Positions 18,211 through 26,178 are shown, numbered from the stretch's first letter. The stretch: 64,000 nucleotides of DNA from Prochlorococcaceae cyanobacterium jk18x22bins.40 (GCA_022826155.1 JAJDVL010000044.1:1-64000), one strand, 5' to 3'. The notes: generated by a model not told the origin, from the letters alone. Made by a program: numbers and translations.

Positions 18211-18250
18211 AACCAGATCCGCTCCAGGGGCGCCGCCAGCGCCTGGGGCC
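18202..18250. repeat. Left direct repeat of the accessory island
   Basis: About 49 bp, nearly identical to 32961-33012 and in the same orientation; an uninterrupted 30-bp stretch (18219-18248) is identical. Read on the minus strand it encodes PQALAAPLERIWFQ, matching PQALAAPLERVWSQ at the end of the M16 protease gene at the other border. It is thus a detached copy of that gene's 3' end, still joined to sipA as in an uninterrupted ancestor. Confidence 0.88.
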
Positions 18251-18744
18251 TAACCCAAGGGCTTCAAGCACGACCCTTGGGGATTGTAGACGTAGTCCGT
18301 GATGGTGCCGTCCTGGATTTTTTCAACGGCCTGGTCAATCACGGGGAGGGGAACCAGAAACCACTCCCGTGGGACCACGGCATTGCCAAAACGATCCTTC
18401 ACTTCAATGGTAAGCTGTGCAGGCTTGAAAACGCGATGGATGAGGGTTTCAAGCTTTTTGCTGTTGATGTTGTAAAGATCGTAAGTGGCGACAATTTCCA
18501 CCGCTGCCATGAGAAACGTGGGATCAAGCTGTGGATTGCCGATACGTTGTTCCACCTTGCCGTTGGTTACGCCGATTTTATGGATAAGATCACGATTTTT
18601 TATCACACTTGGCAATTTGGAGCAACTGCGTAAAATGTAAATTATGCCACTGGCTTCGTCTCCTTCTTCCCTATAATCCGCAAAAAGTGGACCTTGAATT
18701 GCCTTCATGATACGTCTACTGGTATCATCCTTGTTCCGAGGCAT
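18250..18744 (-). CDS. GIY-YIG-like nuclease domain protein
   Basis: A protein of about 164 residues with GIIYILRSCS followed by a gap and HKIGVTNGKVEQRIGNP, then YDLYNINSKKLETLIHRVF and REWFLVPL. This is the layout of GIY-YIG proteins of the T5orf172 kind, in which the second motif reads KIG and a late Glu/Asn completes the site. The ATG at 18744 overlaps the end of the helicase gene in another frame by 20 bp; an ATG at 18708 is an alternative. It is the last gene before the left island border. Confidence 0.65.
   Translation of the reverse strand: MPRNKDDTSRRIMKAIQGPLFADYREEGDEASGIIYILRSCSKLPSVIKNRDLIHKIGVTNGKVEQRIGNPQLDPTFLMAAVEIVATYDLYNINSKKLETLIHRVFKPAQLTIEVKDRFGNAVVPREWFLVPLPVIDQAVEKIQDGTITDYVYNPQGSCLKPLG
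18254..18281. repeat. Inverted repeat at the left island border
   Basis: Perfect 8-bp arms CCCAAGGG (18254-18261) and CCCTTGGG (18274-18281) separated by 12 bp, immediately inside the left direct repeat and within the last codons of the GIY-YIG gene. It could act as a stem-loop at the end of the minus-strand transcript (there is no T-run) or be part of the integration site. Confidence 0.6.
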
Positions 18745-19936
18745 CGGGTTCGGCAATCAGATTGGTGAAGCGGGCGCTGGTCTTGCCTGGCGCATCTCGG
18801 GTGACGCGGCCAATAATCTGCACAATCTCCGTCAAGCTGGAGCGATAGCCCACGGTCAGGGCGTGTTCGCACCAAATCCAGTCGAAACCCTCCTTGGCCA
18901 TGCCCAGGGCAATAATCACGTCCACGTGGTCCCGGTTGGTCTTTTGGGCAGGGGTTTTGAGCGCTGCGGAGACCTTGTCCCGCCGGGCAGGATCATCATC
19001 CACCAGGTCGGCAATGCGCAGCAGCCGTCCCGTGGATGTTCGCACAAGCTGGAAACCCGTGACGGGATCGGCCCCTTGCCATTCCCCCAGTTCCTCGATG
19101 ATGTGTTCCACCTCCCTGATCTTGTCCTTCGTGCTTTCCCGTGAATTCACGGACGGGATGTGGATGATGGTCTTCTCGTTGGGGTCCAGCACCTTCAGGA
19201 TGGTGTCGGCGTAGGCGCCTGTGTAGAAGAAATAACCGATGTCAAGCCTTTTCAGATATTGATAGCCGTTCAGTTGTTCGTAGTAGGTATAGGTGACGGT
19301 CTCGAACCTTGCCTCATCGTGGGGCATGAGCACGGGCTCGGTGTCGCCGCGGAAGTAGGATCCCGTCATGGCGGTAATATGCGCCTGATCCCGTGCCATC
19401 AGCGCAGCCAATTGGGCGCCGAGCCTGTTGTCGGGATTGGCGGAGACATGGTGAAACTCATCCACGGCGATGAGTCGATGATCAAAGGCCTCCACGCCAA
19501 AGGCCTCAATGGCGTTGCGGAACGTGGCGTGGGGGCACACCAGCACCCGATCCCGACTCTTCAGGAACGCGCCCACAGCCTCCACCTTGCTGCCTTCGCT
19601 GCCTGGCGCGTTGCAGAGGTTCCATCGCGGCTGAACCGTCCAGTCGGCCCAGAAGCCGGACCTTGACAGGGGCTCATCGGCAAAGCTGGCGCCGATGGAT
19701 CGTTCAGGCACGGTGATGATGGCTTGCCGCAGCCCCTGGTTGTGCAGCTTGTCCAGGGCGATGAACATGAGCGCCCGGCTCTTGCCCGAGGCGGGTGGGG
19801 ACTTGATGAGCAAGTACTGCTCCCCCCGCTTCCCGTAGGCCCGTTCCTGCATGGGACGCATTCCCAGTTCATTGGCCCTGGTGGAGCTGCCGTTCCGGGC
19901 CGTGGTGAGCGAGACGGAAGGAACGAATCGGCTCAT
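18725..19936 (-). CDS. Superfamily 2 (DEAD/DEAH, ResIII-type) helicase, C-terminally short
   Basis: A 403-residue ATPase with Walker A SPPASGKSRALMFIAL (residues about 45-60), motif II VDEFHHVSANPD, motif III-like ITAMTGSYFRGD and the C-terminal lobe ending in IVQIIGRVTRDAPGK. These are the motifs of type III/DISARM-style SF2 helicases acting on DNA or RNA. The start ATG (19936) follows an in-frame TTG. The frame stops soon after motif VI at NLIAEPDASEQG, where I would expect relatives to continue, so it looks truncated and runs into the GIY-YIG frame. Probable operon with that gene. Confidence 0.78.
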   Translation of the reverse strand: MSRFVPSVSLTTARNGSSTRANELGMRPMQERAYGKRGEQYLLIKSPPASGKSRALMFIALDKLHNQGLRQAIITVPERSIGASFADEPLSRSGFWADWTVQPRWNLCNAPGSEGSKVEAVGAFLKSRDRVLVCPHATFRNAIEAFGVEAFDHRLIAVDEFHHVSANPDNRLGAQLAALMARDQAHITAMTGSYFRGDTEPVLMPHDEARFETVTYTYYEQLNGYQYLKRLDIGYFFYTGAYADTILKVLDPNEKTIIHIPSVNSRESTKDKIREVEHIIEELGEWQGADPVTGFQLVRTSTGRLLRIADLVDDDPARRDKVSAALKTPAQKTNRDHVDVIIALGMAKEGFDWIWCEHALTVGYRSSLTEIVQIIGRVTRDAPGKTSARFTNLIAEPDASEQG

Positions 19937-19939
19937 CCG

Positions 19940-20155
19940 AAACCCTGTCAATGCTGAGGTGATGGCAGCCTACCACCGGGCCGGGCTTCCCATGAAGGGG
20001 CTTGCAATGAAAACCCGGTCAAAAAGTCATGGTGCGTCAGAAGCCCCATCAATACTTGCATGTTGCTGCTTGTTCCGCCGATGCAGGCCCCCAGGAGTGC
20101 TGGGAATGAAAACCCGGTTAAAACTTTTGCGCTCATGCCCAGAACGGCACATAGC
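19940..20155. repeat. Left cluster of ~100-bp repeats beside the Schlafen-like gene
   Basis: Two units begin with TGAAAACCCGG at 20008 and 20107, period 99 bp; a shortened unit precedes them from about 19940. They match the cluster at 21679-21925. The last unit runs into the final codons of the 20133-21605 gene (its stop codon lies in the repeat); the first covers the region just upstream of the helicase start. Short hairpin-forming segments (CCC...GGGG) recur in each unit. Confidence 0.7.
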
Positions 20156-21605
20156 CCGTACGGGGGTGGGTGGGGTCTGCCGGGCGGATCAACCCTGCTT
20201 CCAGTGTCTTCCGAATAATAGAGGACACTTGGGAGGCGTTTTTCGCATCAATCCCGAAACGCTCACGTAGCGTCGCATTCTTCATTTGTTGACCGCTGAC
20301 ATATTTCAGGGCTGCGTGCTGATAGCAAGCCCTTATGCGCTCCTCCAGCGTCATATCTCCAAAGCTGCGAGGTGCAAACAAAATGACACGAACTGCTTCT
20401 CCCTCCTCTCTAAAATCCGGTGGTGGGAGTTGGTGGATCTCTACCTCGTCAACCACGTTGTCGATACCGGTGCCCCCTTCTTCGCAAAGCCCCATACGAC
20501 GCATAAGAGAGGCCAGGGCTTCATTCCGTGAACGGGGCACTGAATCCAGAAATCGCTCCGGGTTCACCAACGGCTTTCCTGGGTTGGTGATCTCCAAGCG
20601 GTCACTGAACATCTCGATGGAAGGCCCTGCACCCGTAATGGTCATGTTCTGGTGGATCAAGGCATTGGCAATCAGCTCCCGCAAGGCAATAGATGGATAC
20701 AGTGGCTGATCTTTGCGAAAAGCTTTCTCAATCAGTTCATTACGGGGAATCAGCGCATCGATATAATCCATCAATCCTTGAAAGCCGTTGGCATAGCCCT
20801 TCTGCTGATCCTGACGATGGGTCACTGTGTCAGCACGGCTCAAGCCGTCATAGACAACAAAGCGCACGGCTTTGCGGGCTATGGAAGACCCGAATTTACT
20901 CAGATTCTTGGCAAACAGAATTGCTCCAAGATTGGTGATATTCCACTGGTTGCCCACATCCTTCTGGATCAGGTTGTCTGAAACCAGTTTCTCGAAAATG
21001 CCTTGCCGATTATCTGGCAAGGGTTGTCTGGTGAGATCAAAATAACTCGCATAGTCCAGCAATGATAAAACGTCATCACCAGACAGGAATTGTGCAGCAA
21101 CTCCACTTTCCCAGATATAGGGTTGTAGCTTTCTCCACAAGGCGCGTTGCCACTCCGGGTGATCCGATAAGCGCGGCGTTGCGCTGCCAATCCGTACATA
21201 TGCCGTGCGCTCAAACTCCACTGGACTGTTGGCTGCTGCCGGAATACTCAACAGGACCAACCGCTGGCCGTGATGCTCCACCGGTTTAAAATCAAAGGTG
21301 ATGCCGGGGGAGAGTTGCCGCACCAGCCAAAACTCAAGTGGCTGGTTGCCAACTTTCTGTATGGAGGGCTCAAAGCTTGTGCCAACAATTGCATGGTCGC
21401 TATCCCTGATTCCCCACAGCCCATAGGCAAAATCCCGATCCGCCAACCGTGCAGCATTGGCAAGGGCAGAGATCAACTTGTCGACCATCTGGGGGCCAGC
21501 CTTGTTCTCCTTGAATTCAACCCATGACGTTTCTGCAGGCAGGGCACACAAATCGTCAATCAGGGCGCGCACCCGCTCGGCGTTCCCCAGAAGATCAGGT
21601 GTCAT
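20133..21605 (-). CDS. Schlafen/AlbA_2-type ATP-binding protein
   Basis: A 490-residue protein with an N-terminal AlbA_2 domain (about 20-150; TSWVEFKENKAG, ISALANAARLADRDFAYGLWGI, AYVRIGSATPRL), a middle helical region and a HATPase_c_4-like C-terminal part (YPSIALRELIANALIHQN, IEMFSDRLEITNPG, EEGGTGIDNV) ending with a winged helix. Such proteins are often annotated as RecG-like or transcriptional regulators; AlbA_2/Schlafen domains bind or cut nucleic acid. Its role here is unproven. It sits between two repeat clusters and upstream of the helicase on the same strand. Confidence 0.82.
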   Translation of the reverse strand: MTPDLLGNAERVRALIDDLCALPAETSWVEFKENKAGPQMVDKLISALANAARLADRDFAYGLWGIRDSDHAIVGTSFEPSIQKVGNQPLEFWLVRQLSPGITFDFKPVEHHGQRLVLLSIPAAANSPVEFERTAYVRIGSATPRLSDHPEWQRALWRKLQPYIWESGVAAQFLSGDDVLSLLDYASYFDLTRQPLPDNRQGIFEKLVSDNLIQKDVGNQWNITNLGAILFAKNLSKFGSSIARKAVRFVVYDGLSRADTVTHRQDQQKGYANGFQGLMDYIDALIPRNELIEKAFRKDQPLYPSIALRELIANALIHQNMTITGAGPSIEMFSDRLEITNPGKPLVNPERFLDSVPRSRNEALASLMRRMGLCEEGGTGIDNVVDEVEIHQLPPPDFREEGEAVRVILFAPRSFGDMTLEERIRACYQHAALKYVSGQQMKNATLRERFGIDAKNASQVSSIIRKTLEAGLIRPADPTHPRTGYVPFWA

Positions 21606-21678
21606 CCACGATCCCCCTGAAGCGTGGGTGATCCGCCTTGCTCGGCAGCCTGGAGCGCCGGGCCGCTGTTGCCACCTG

Positions 21679-21925
21679 TCAAAACCCGATCAAAAAACCA
21701 CACCATGCCAGAAACCGCGGCAGCGCTTGGATTATGGCACCTTACCACCGGGCTTGGCCCCCATGGAGGGGATTGCAATCAAAACCCCATCAAAAAATCA
21801 CACCGTGCCAGAAACCGCGTCAGTACTTGAGTTGTGGGGGCTTACCATCGGGTCAGACCTCCATAAAGGGCCTTCCGATCAAAACCCGATCAAAACTTCC
21901 ACCCCCATGCTCAGAACGGGATCAA
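21679..21925. repeat. Right cluster of 100-bp tandem repeats
   Basis: Units begin with TCAAAACCC at 21679, 21779 and 21879, exactly 100 bp apart; the third is partial. The first 50 bp of units 1 and 2 differ at about seven positions, the second halves less closely match. Unit 3 carries AACTT...CATGCTCAGAACGGGATC, resembling the last codons of the Schlafen-like gene in the left cluster. The region is non-coding; frames crossing it shift at each unit. Confidence 0.78.
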
Positions 21926-22012
21926 CCCCGTGGGAGGGGCACATTTCGGATGTGGATGGCGCGGGCCGAGGGCCGAGGGCAGCCCGCGCTGGTGATCGTA
22001 GATGGTGCAACG

Positions 22013-22055
22013 GGTGTGTACACACCGCTGGCTTGACATCATGGGGGGATGGGGG
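22013..22055 (+). promoter_or_regulatory. Palindrome and possible promoter of the ATPase gene
   Basis: A perfect 14-bp palindrome GGTGTGTACACACC (22013-22026) lies 6 bp before TTGACA (22033-22038), a consensus -35 box. Seventeen bp further is TTAGCC, a poor -10. A dyad GGGGTTAGCCTGACCCC overlaps it. This could be a repressor-controlled promoter for the gene starting at 22128. The palindrome is seen; the control is inferred. Confidence 0.45.
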
Positions 22056-22127
22056 TTAGCCTGACCCCATGAGAGCGCAACACAGCCCTATGGCAACGCA
22101 ACACCAGCCTCAGCAGGAGCAGCAGCC

Positions 22128-23333
22128 ATGATTGAGGCAGTTCACGTTGAAAACTTCAAAGCACTCAAAAGCATTGACCTGACAGGGCTGCCGCAACTGG
22201 CAGTGTTTGTGGGAAAGAACGGGGTTGGCAAAACCAGCTTGTTTCGGATTTTCTCATTTCTGAAAAGCTGTTTGTCAGAAAACGTTCGCCTGGCATTACA
22301 ACACGAAGGCGGCTTTAACGGATTCAAGGACGTGATTACTCGTGGCGTTGACGAGTCGAAGAGTATCGTAATTCAACTGAAATTTTACTTGATCATAGCA
22401 GGTAAAAAGCGTTTGGTAACCTATCATTTGGAAATTGGTTTGGAGGGCAAGAAGCCTGTGGTGCGTCGCGAGATATTACGCTATAAGCGAGCTTCCCGTG
22501 GTGGTGCGCCCTTTCACTTTATTGACTTTTCCAACGGCAAAGGAGTTGCGGTCAGCAATGAAGAAGACTTTAGCAAACCTGATATAGAGCTCACCAGGGA
22601 AGAGCAGGCGGTTGATCCAGACGTGCTGGCCATTAGCAGTCTCGGACAACTCAAACGTTTCAAGGCGGCAAAAGCGTTTCGCGAACTGATAGAAAACTGG
22701 CATATCTCGGATTTTCACATTAACGAAGCACGAGGCAAGAAGGATCAAGACTTGGGCGCTCATCTTTCTCGTTCAGGCGATAATCTCCCTTCGGTTGCCT
22801 TACGGATGAAAGAAGACCACCCCGAGATTTTTGAAACGGTATTGCAGAAAGTACGGGAAAGGGTGCCCGGCATCTCTGATATTGAAGCCAAAACCAGCGA
22901 GGATGGCAGTCTTCTGATTCGTTATGCCGATAGTGCTTTTAAGGATCCTTTTTTTGATTTCAATGTTTCCGATGGTACGATAAAGATGTTTGCCTATCTG
23001 CTATTGCTGCACGACCCCAAACCACACAAGGTTCTCTGTGTAGAAGAGCCTGAAAACCAGTTGTATCCCGAGTTGATGACCATACTGGCGGAAGAGTTTC
23101 AAGAGTATGCCAGCAAAGGTGGGCAGGTCTTTGTTTCTACCCATTCGCCGCAATTTCTGAATGCCATACCATTGGAGAGCTTATTCTTAATTGAGAAAGA
23201 TCAAGGCATTTCCAAAATTATGCCTTTTATCGCAGATCCACTCGTGTGCGGCCAGATTGAGGCGGGAGATAAGGCAGGCTATCTATGGGAACAGGGAATG
23301 TTTGAAGGGTTCAGTCGGAGGGTAGACAGATGA
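22128..23333 (+). CDS. OLD-like AAA ATPase (AAA_21)
   Basis: A 401-residue ABC/SMC-type ATPase. It opens IEAVHVENFKALKSIDL and has Walker A FVGKNGVGKTSLFRIF, signature-like FNVSDGTIKMFAYLLLL, Walker B VLCVEEPENQLYP and the H-loop QVFVSTHSPQFLNAI. These are features of AAA_21/OLD-family ATPases of phage-defence pairs. It is on the plus strand, unlike the other island genes, and its stop overlaps by 4 bp the start of a broken DUF4276-like gene. The sequence is less GC-rich than the backbone, as expected for acquired DNA. Confidence 0.85.
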   Translation: MIEAVHVENFKALKSIDLTGLPQLAVFVGKNGVGKTSLFRIFSFLKSCLSENVRLALQHEGGFNGFKDVITRGVDESKSIVIQLKFYLIIAGKKRLVTYHLEIGLEGKKPVVRREILRYKRASRGGAPFHFIDFSNGKGVAVSNEEDFSKPDIELTREEQAVDPDVLAISSLGQLKRFKAAKAFRELIENWHISDFHINEARGKKDQDLGAHLSRSGDNLPSVALRMKEDHPEIFETVLQKVRERVPGISDIEAKTSEDGSLLIRYADSAFKDPFFDFNVSDGTIKMFAYLLLLHDPKPHKVLCVEEPENQLYPELMTILAEEFQEYASKGGQVFVSTHSPQFLNAIPLESLFLIEKDQGISKIMPFIADPLVCGQIEAGDKAGYLWEQGMFEGFSRRVDR

Positions 23334-23900
23334 TCGTACTTCTTACTGAAGAACAATCCATGACGGAATGCTTAAGAGTTATCATTCTCCAACTGTGGCC
23401 TGATTCCACGGATGGTGTAGACTGGTTCGTCTTGTCATTTCAAGGCAAGAATCACTTGTAAAAAGTCAATTCCCAAAAAAATGAAAGGATGGAAGAATTA
23501 CGGGAATTCCCATTTCATCATTCTTCGAGATAATGATGGTGGTGATTGCATTGCAATAAAACGAGAATTACACAATATATCATATCAACATAGCGAATCT
23601 TTTCACGTGCGAATTGTCTGTCAGGAACTGGAGAGCTGACTACTGGGTGATTTAGAGGCAATCAGACAAGCATATCCTCAAAAGAAAATTCAAAACAAAG
23701 CAAAGTTTCGTAATCCGGACAACTTGGGAAATGCTTCGCAAGAACTCGAACGCTTGATTAATACCAGGGCCAAAGTTCAGCGAGCAGAAAGAATCAGTCA
23801 GCATTTTGATTTGACAAAAAACAAGTCTGAAAGTTTTAATGTTTTCATCAGAACATTGAAGCAGTTAATTCGTCAAGAACAATCCAGACCCAAAGAGTAA
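23330..23900 (+). pseudogene. Broken DUF4276/TOPRIM-like nuclease partner of the ATPase
   Basis: Starts with ATG at 23330 inside the ATPase stop (ATGA). The first frame reads MIVLLTEEQSMTECLRVIIL (TOPRIM-like Glu start) up to FQGKNHL, then TAA at 23459. Shifting frame by one base restores KMKGWKNYGNSHFIILRDND and GDCIAI (the Asp-x-Asp of TOPRIM), through CQELES, where TGA at 23635-23637 stands where a Trp is expected (QELESW-LLGDLEAI). The frame then runs to TAA at 23900. One frameshift near 23455-23465 plus one nonsense codon make it non-functional as read. DUF4276 proteins are usual second genes of such ATPases. Confidence 0.78.
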
Positions 23901-23904
23901 TCAC

Positions 23905-24010
23905 CAACCTTGGCGTGATGACTTCCCAGACCAATGTTGGACGTGACCACCACTTTAAGCTATCGAAACTCGTGGGCTGCAAGAGGTCATCAATCGAGTG
24001 GGGCCAAAGA
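23905..24010. repeat. Duplicated fic-downstream segment, copy 1
   Basis: This stretch after the intact fic gene resembles 25795-25915, which lies after the decayed fic copy; both share GTGGGCTGCAAGAGGT-like and GTGGGGCCAA(A/G)GAC blocks in the same order. In the second copy it contains the start codon of the NTF2-like gene. It shows that fic and its downstream flank were duplicated as a unit. Confidence 0.65.
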
Positions 24011-24032
24011 CTTGGCAGGTGTATGGTCACCA

Positions 24033-25136
24033 CTACCGGGCTTCACTCTCCCCAGTCACCTCCATGAACAGTCGGACCAGATTCACGTTGATGTAGTAGT
24101 TGCTGGTGCCGATACGGTGCTTCTGAACGAATCCATGCTCTGCCAGTTGCTCCAGATACCGGGACGCCGTTTGTCGTGCTTGAAGATTCAGGTCTTTTTG
24201 GACGTATGCAATTCGTGTGTAGGGATGCCGGAAGAGATTGTTGAGCAGATCCTGGCTGTAGAGCTTGGGAAGTTCGGCTCTCATGCGGTGCTTGACCGAT
24301 GCCATCTGGCGGTGGATGCCGTGAACCAGTTGCAGCGTCACTGCGGGGGTCTCAGCAACGGCATTGAGCATGAAGATGATCCAGTCCTGCCAGTGGCCAG
24401 TGGCCCGCACCGCTTGCAGGAGTCGGTAGTACTGCGCTTTATTGCGTGTGATGTGGCGGGACAGGTAGAGGATGGGGATGTCCAGAAGTCCGGAGCGGAC
24501 CAGGTAGAGCACGTTCAGGATGCGCCCGATGCGTCCGTTGCCGTCAGAGAAGGGGTGAATGCTTTCAAAGCGATGGTGGATGAGCGCCATTTTGATCAGC
24601 GGATCAAGGTCACACTGGCTGTCGTCGTTGATAAAGTGCTCAAGCGCGCTCATCTGGTCAACGATCACGCCGGCATCCTGTGGCGGTGTAAAGACCGTCT
24701 CGCCGGTGCTCTCGTTTTTTAGCACCGTGCCGGGGATCTTACGGAATCCGTCGCTTCTCCCTTTGAGCAGGCGATAGAGCTCAATGAGCGTGTTGTTGGT
24801 GATCAGCCCGGTGGAGTGGAGCCGCTCAAAACCCAACTTGACGGCGTCCCGGTAACGCGCCACCTCCTTGGCCGCAGCAGACTGGGGACTATCCGGGAAC
24901 AGATCGGCTTGGAAAAGCTCGTCCTGGGTGGTAACGATGTTTTCAATCTCCGAAGAGACCTTTGCCTCCTGCAGGGCGAGGGTGTCAATCAGGATGCCCT
25001 GGTTGGGAATGCTGCGGGCCTGTCCCTTGAGGGTGCCCAAGGCCGGACTGGCGCGGTTGAGAGCCTTGAGCACGGGCACCGTCTCCAGGTGAGCGGTAGG
25101 CGGGAAGCTGGGGATGGGGTCGCTGGGATGCACCAC
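24033..25136 (-). CDS. fic: Fic family AMP-transferase (class II inhibitory motif, C-terminal winged helix)
   Basis: A 367-residue protein from GTG with a Fic_N domain, inhibitory helix motif SSEIEN at 61-66 (S-x-x-x-E-N), Fic core motif HPFSDGNGRIGR at 194-205 and a C-terminal winged helix (about 285-355; YVQKDLNLQARQTASRYLEQL). Fic enzymes transfer AMP from ATP to target hydroxyls, with the Glu of the inhibitory motif limiting activity. The intact motif suggests an autoinhibited enzyme. The wHTH domain fits binding to the triple operator upstream. Two further decayed fic copies lie at 25.9-26.1 and 32.8-32.9 kb. Confidence 0.92.
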   Translation of the reverse strand: MVHPSDPIPSFPPTAHLETVPVLKALNRASPALGTLKGQARSIPNQGILIDTLALQEAKVSSEIENIVTTQDELFQADLFPDSPQSAAAKEVARYRDAVKLGFERLHSTGLITNNTLIELYRLLKGRSDGFRKIPGTVLKNESTGETVFTPPQDAGVIVDQMSALEHFINDDSQCDLDPLIKMALIHHRFESIHPFSDGNGRIGRILNVLYLVRSGLLDIPILYLSRHITRNKAQYYRLLQAVRATGHWQDWIIFMLNAVAETPAVTLQLVHGIHRQMASVKHRMRAELPKLYSQDLLNNLFRHPYTRIAYVQKDLNLQARQTASRYLEQLAEHGFVQKHRIGTSNYYINVNLVRLFMEVTGESEAR

Positions 25137-25148
25137 AAGAGAGCTGGT

Positions 25149-25198
25149 GTGTTAGAGAAACACGGTTTTTCCTAACATACGGCGGCCTCTATGTTAGG
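25149..25198 (-). promoter_or_regulatory. Triple ATGTTAGG-type operator upstream of fic
   Basis: Three 8-bp elements, GTGTTAGA (25149), CCTAACAT (25171, inverted) and ATGTTAGG (25191), lie 12-62 bp before the fic start, spaced 22 and 20 bp, two helical turns apart. The same three elements with identical spacing occur at 26129-26178 before the decayed fic copy. They probably bind the Fic winged-helix domain or another repressor. Confidence 0.6.
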
Positions 25199-25256
25199 AC
25201 TTGTGCCCCAAGCTGCCATCTGTGGCGATGCAGGCGCTGGCAGGCCAAGATCCAGT

Positions 25257-25805
25257 TCAGGGTGCCGTCTCCAACTCACTGGCTTGCAGTAGAGGCGTTA
25301 CAGAAGTGTTTTGGGTGGCAATGATTTTCCAACTGTTGTCCCTCTGGCGCACAAGGACGTGTTTCATCCGGGTGTGCAGGGGTGGGGTGGGGCCGCTTGT
25401 AGAGGTTGTAATGGCTGTTTTGAGCCAAGGCGGCAAGGCTTTGTAGTTGGTCAGTGTTTGATCAAGATCAGCAATGGCCACGTTGTCCGTGATGAATTTC
25501 AAGCTGCGCAACTCTTGCCGCAACGTAGATCCTTGAAAAACTGTTGCGAAAAGATCAGCATGGCGTTGGCGATTGGCCCAGCGATCCAGATAGAGTGCTC
25601 CAAAAATATTCATAAACTCGGAATCAGGCAGGTAAGCCATCGCCCAGAGGGCTGCATCGCCCGTATTCCAAGCCTCACTCATCTTATCCACCACCAGAGT
25701 ACGAATCACAGCCCGATCCCGCGTCCAATCGGGAACAGAATAGGCCGGTAAGCTGCAAGAGAGAATCGTCACCAGAGCAGCCGCTGTGGCCACCAGCCTT
25801 GGCAT
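25257..25805 (-). CDS. Secreted NTF2-like (SgcJ/DUF4440-type) protein
   Basis: From the ATG at 25805 the product has a signal peptide (MPRLVATAAALVTILSCSLPAYS, cut near AYS-VP) and a mature domain of about 155 residues with RAVIRTLVVDKMSEAWNTGD, SEFMNIFGALYLDRWANRQ and LVRQRDNSWKIIATQNT, the cone-like NTF2 fold of SgcJ/EcaC proteins. Function unknown; probably periplasmic. Its start codon and leader lie in sequence duplicated downstream of both fic copies, so it may have been captured by the duplication. Bases and codons resemble the backbone. Confidence 0.72.
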   Translation of the reverse strand: MPRLVATAAALVTILSCSLPAYSVPDWTRDRAVIRTLVVDKMSEAWNTGDAALWAMAYLPDSEFMNIFGALYLDRWANRQRHADLFATVFQGSTLRQELRSLKFITDNVAIADLDQTLTNYKALPPWLKTAITTSTSGPTPPLHTRMKHVLVRQRDNSWKIIATQNTSVTPLLQASELETAP

Positions 25806-25915
25806 GACGGCTTCCCGGACCAATGCCGGATGTGACCAGATCCGCCCTAAGCTGCCGGAACTCGTGGGTTGCAAGAGGTTCATCAGTCGTGTGGGGCCAA
25901 GGACGTGGCAGGTGT
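25795..25915. repeat. Duplicated fic-downstream segment, copy 2
   Basis: Matches 23905-24010 in order and orientation. It lies between the decayed fic copy and the NTF2-like gene, and supplies the latter's first codons. Confidence 0.6.
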
Positions 25916-25925
25916 AGCTTAGCCG

Positions 25926-26113
25926 CTGCTCTGCCAGTTGCTCCAGATACGGGGACGCCGTTTACCGTGCTTGAAAGTTGATGATCCAGTCCTGCCACTG
26001 GCCAGTGGCCCGCACCGCTTGCAGGAGATGGCTCAATGGGCGCGTTGTTGGTTCAGCCCCGTCTCCAGCTCAGCGGCAGGTGGAAAGCGGGAGATGGGAT
26101 CGCTGGGATGCAC
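25926..26113 (-). pseudogene. Decayed fic copy with internal deletions
   Basis: Three collinear pieces of fic remain. 26055-26113 keeps the GTG start and reads HPSDPISRFPPAAELET (compare HPSDPIPSFPPTAHLET). 25979-26027 corresponds to 24373-24422 around the TGHWQDWIIFML segment. 25926-25975 corresponds to 24138-24183 of the winged helix. Everything between, including the HPFxDGNGR active site, is gone. The upstream operator is intact. Confidence 0.82.
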
Positions 26114-26128
26114 CGCAAGGGGACTGGT

Positions 26129-26178
26129 ATGTTAGGGAAACACGGTTTTTCCTAACGTAAGGCGGCCCCTATGTTAGA
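26129..26178 (-). promoter_or_regulatory. Second copy of the triple operator
   Basis: ATGTTAGG (26129), CCTAACGT (26151) and ATGTTAGA (26171) repeat the arrangement before the intact fic with the same 22- and 20-bp spacing. It sits before the decayed fic copy, so it could now act only as a decoy or control of a chance transcript. Confidence 0.55.

Noticed and set aside
21679-21925. CRISPR array
   Set aside because: The units are 100 bp long and similar along much of their length, with no short constant repeat and unique spacer pattern, only three units and no cas genes.
23635-23637. TGA as a recoded Trp or selenocysteine codon
   Set aside because: A frameshift is also present in the same gene and no selenocysteine element is visible, so simple decay is more likely.
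23848-24033. 62-codon minus-strand frame after fic
   Set aside because: It lies in the duplicated fic-downstream segment and across the end of the broken DUF4276 gene; no protein-like features.
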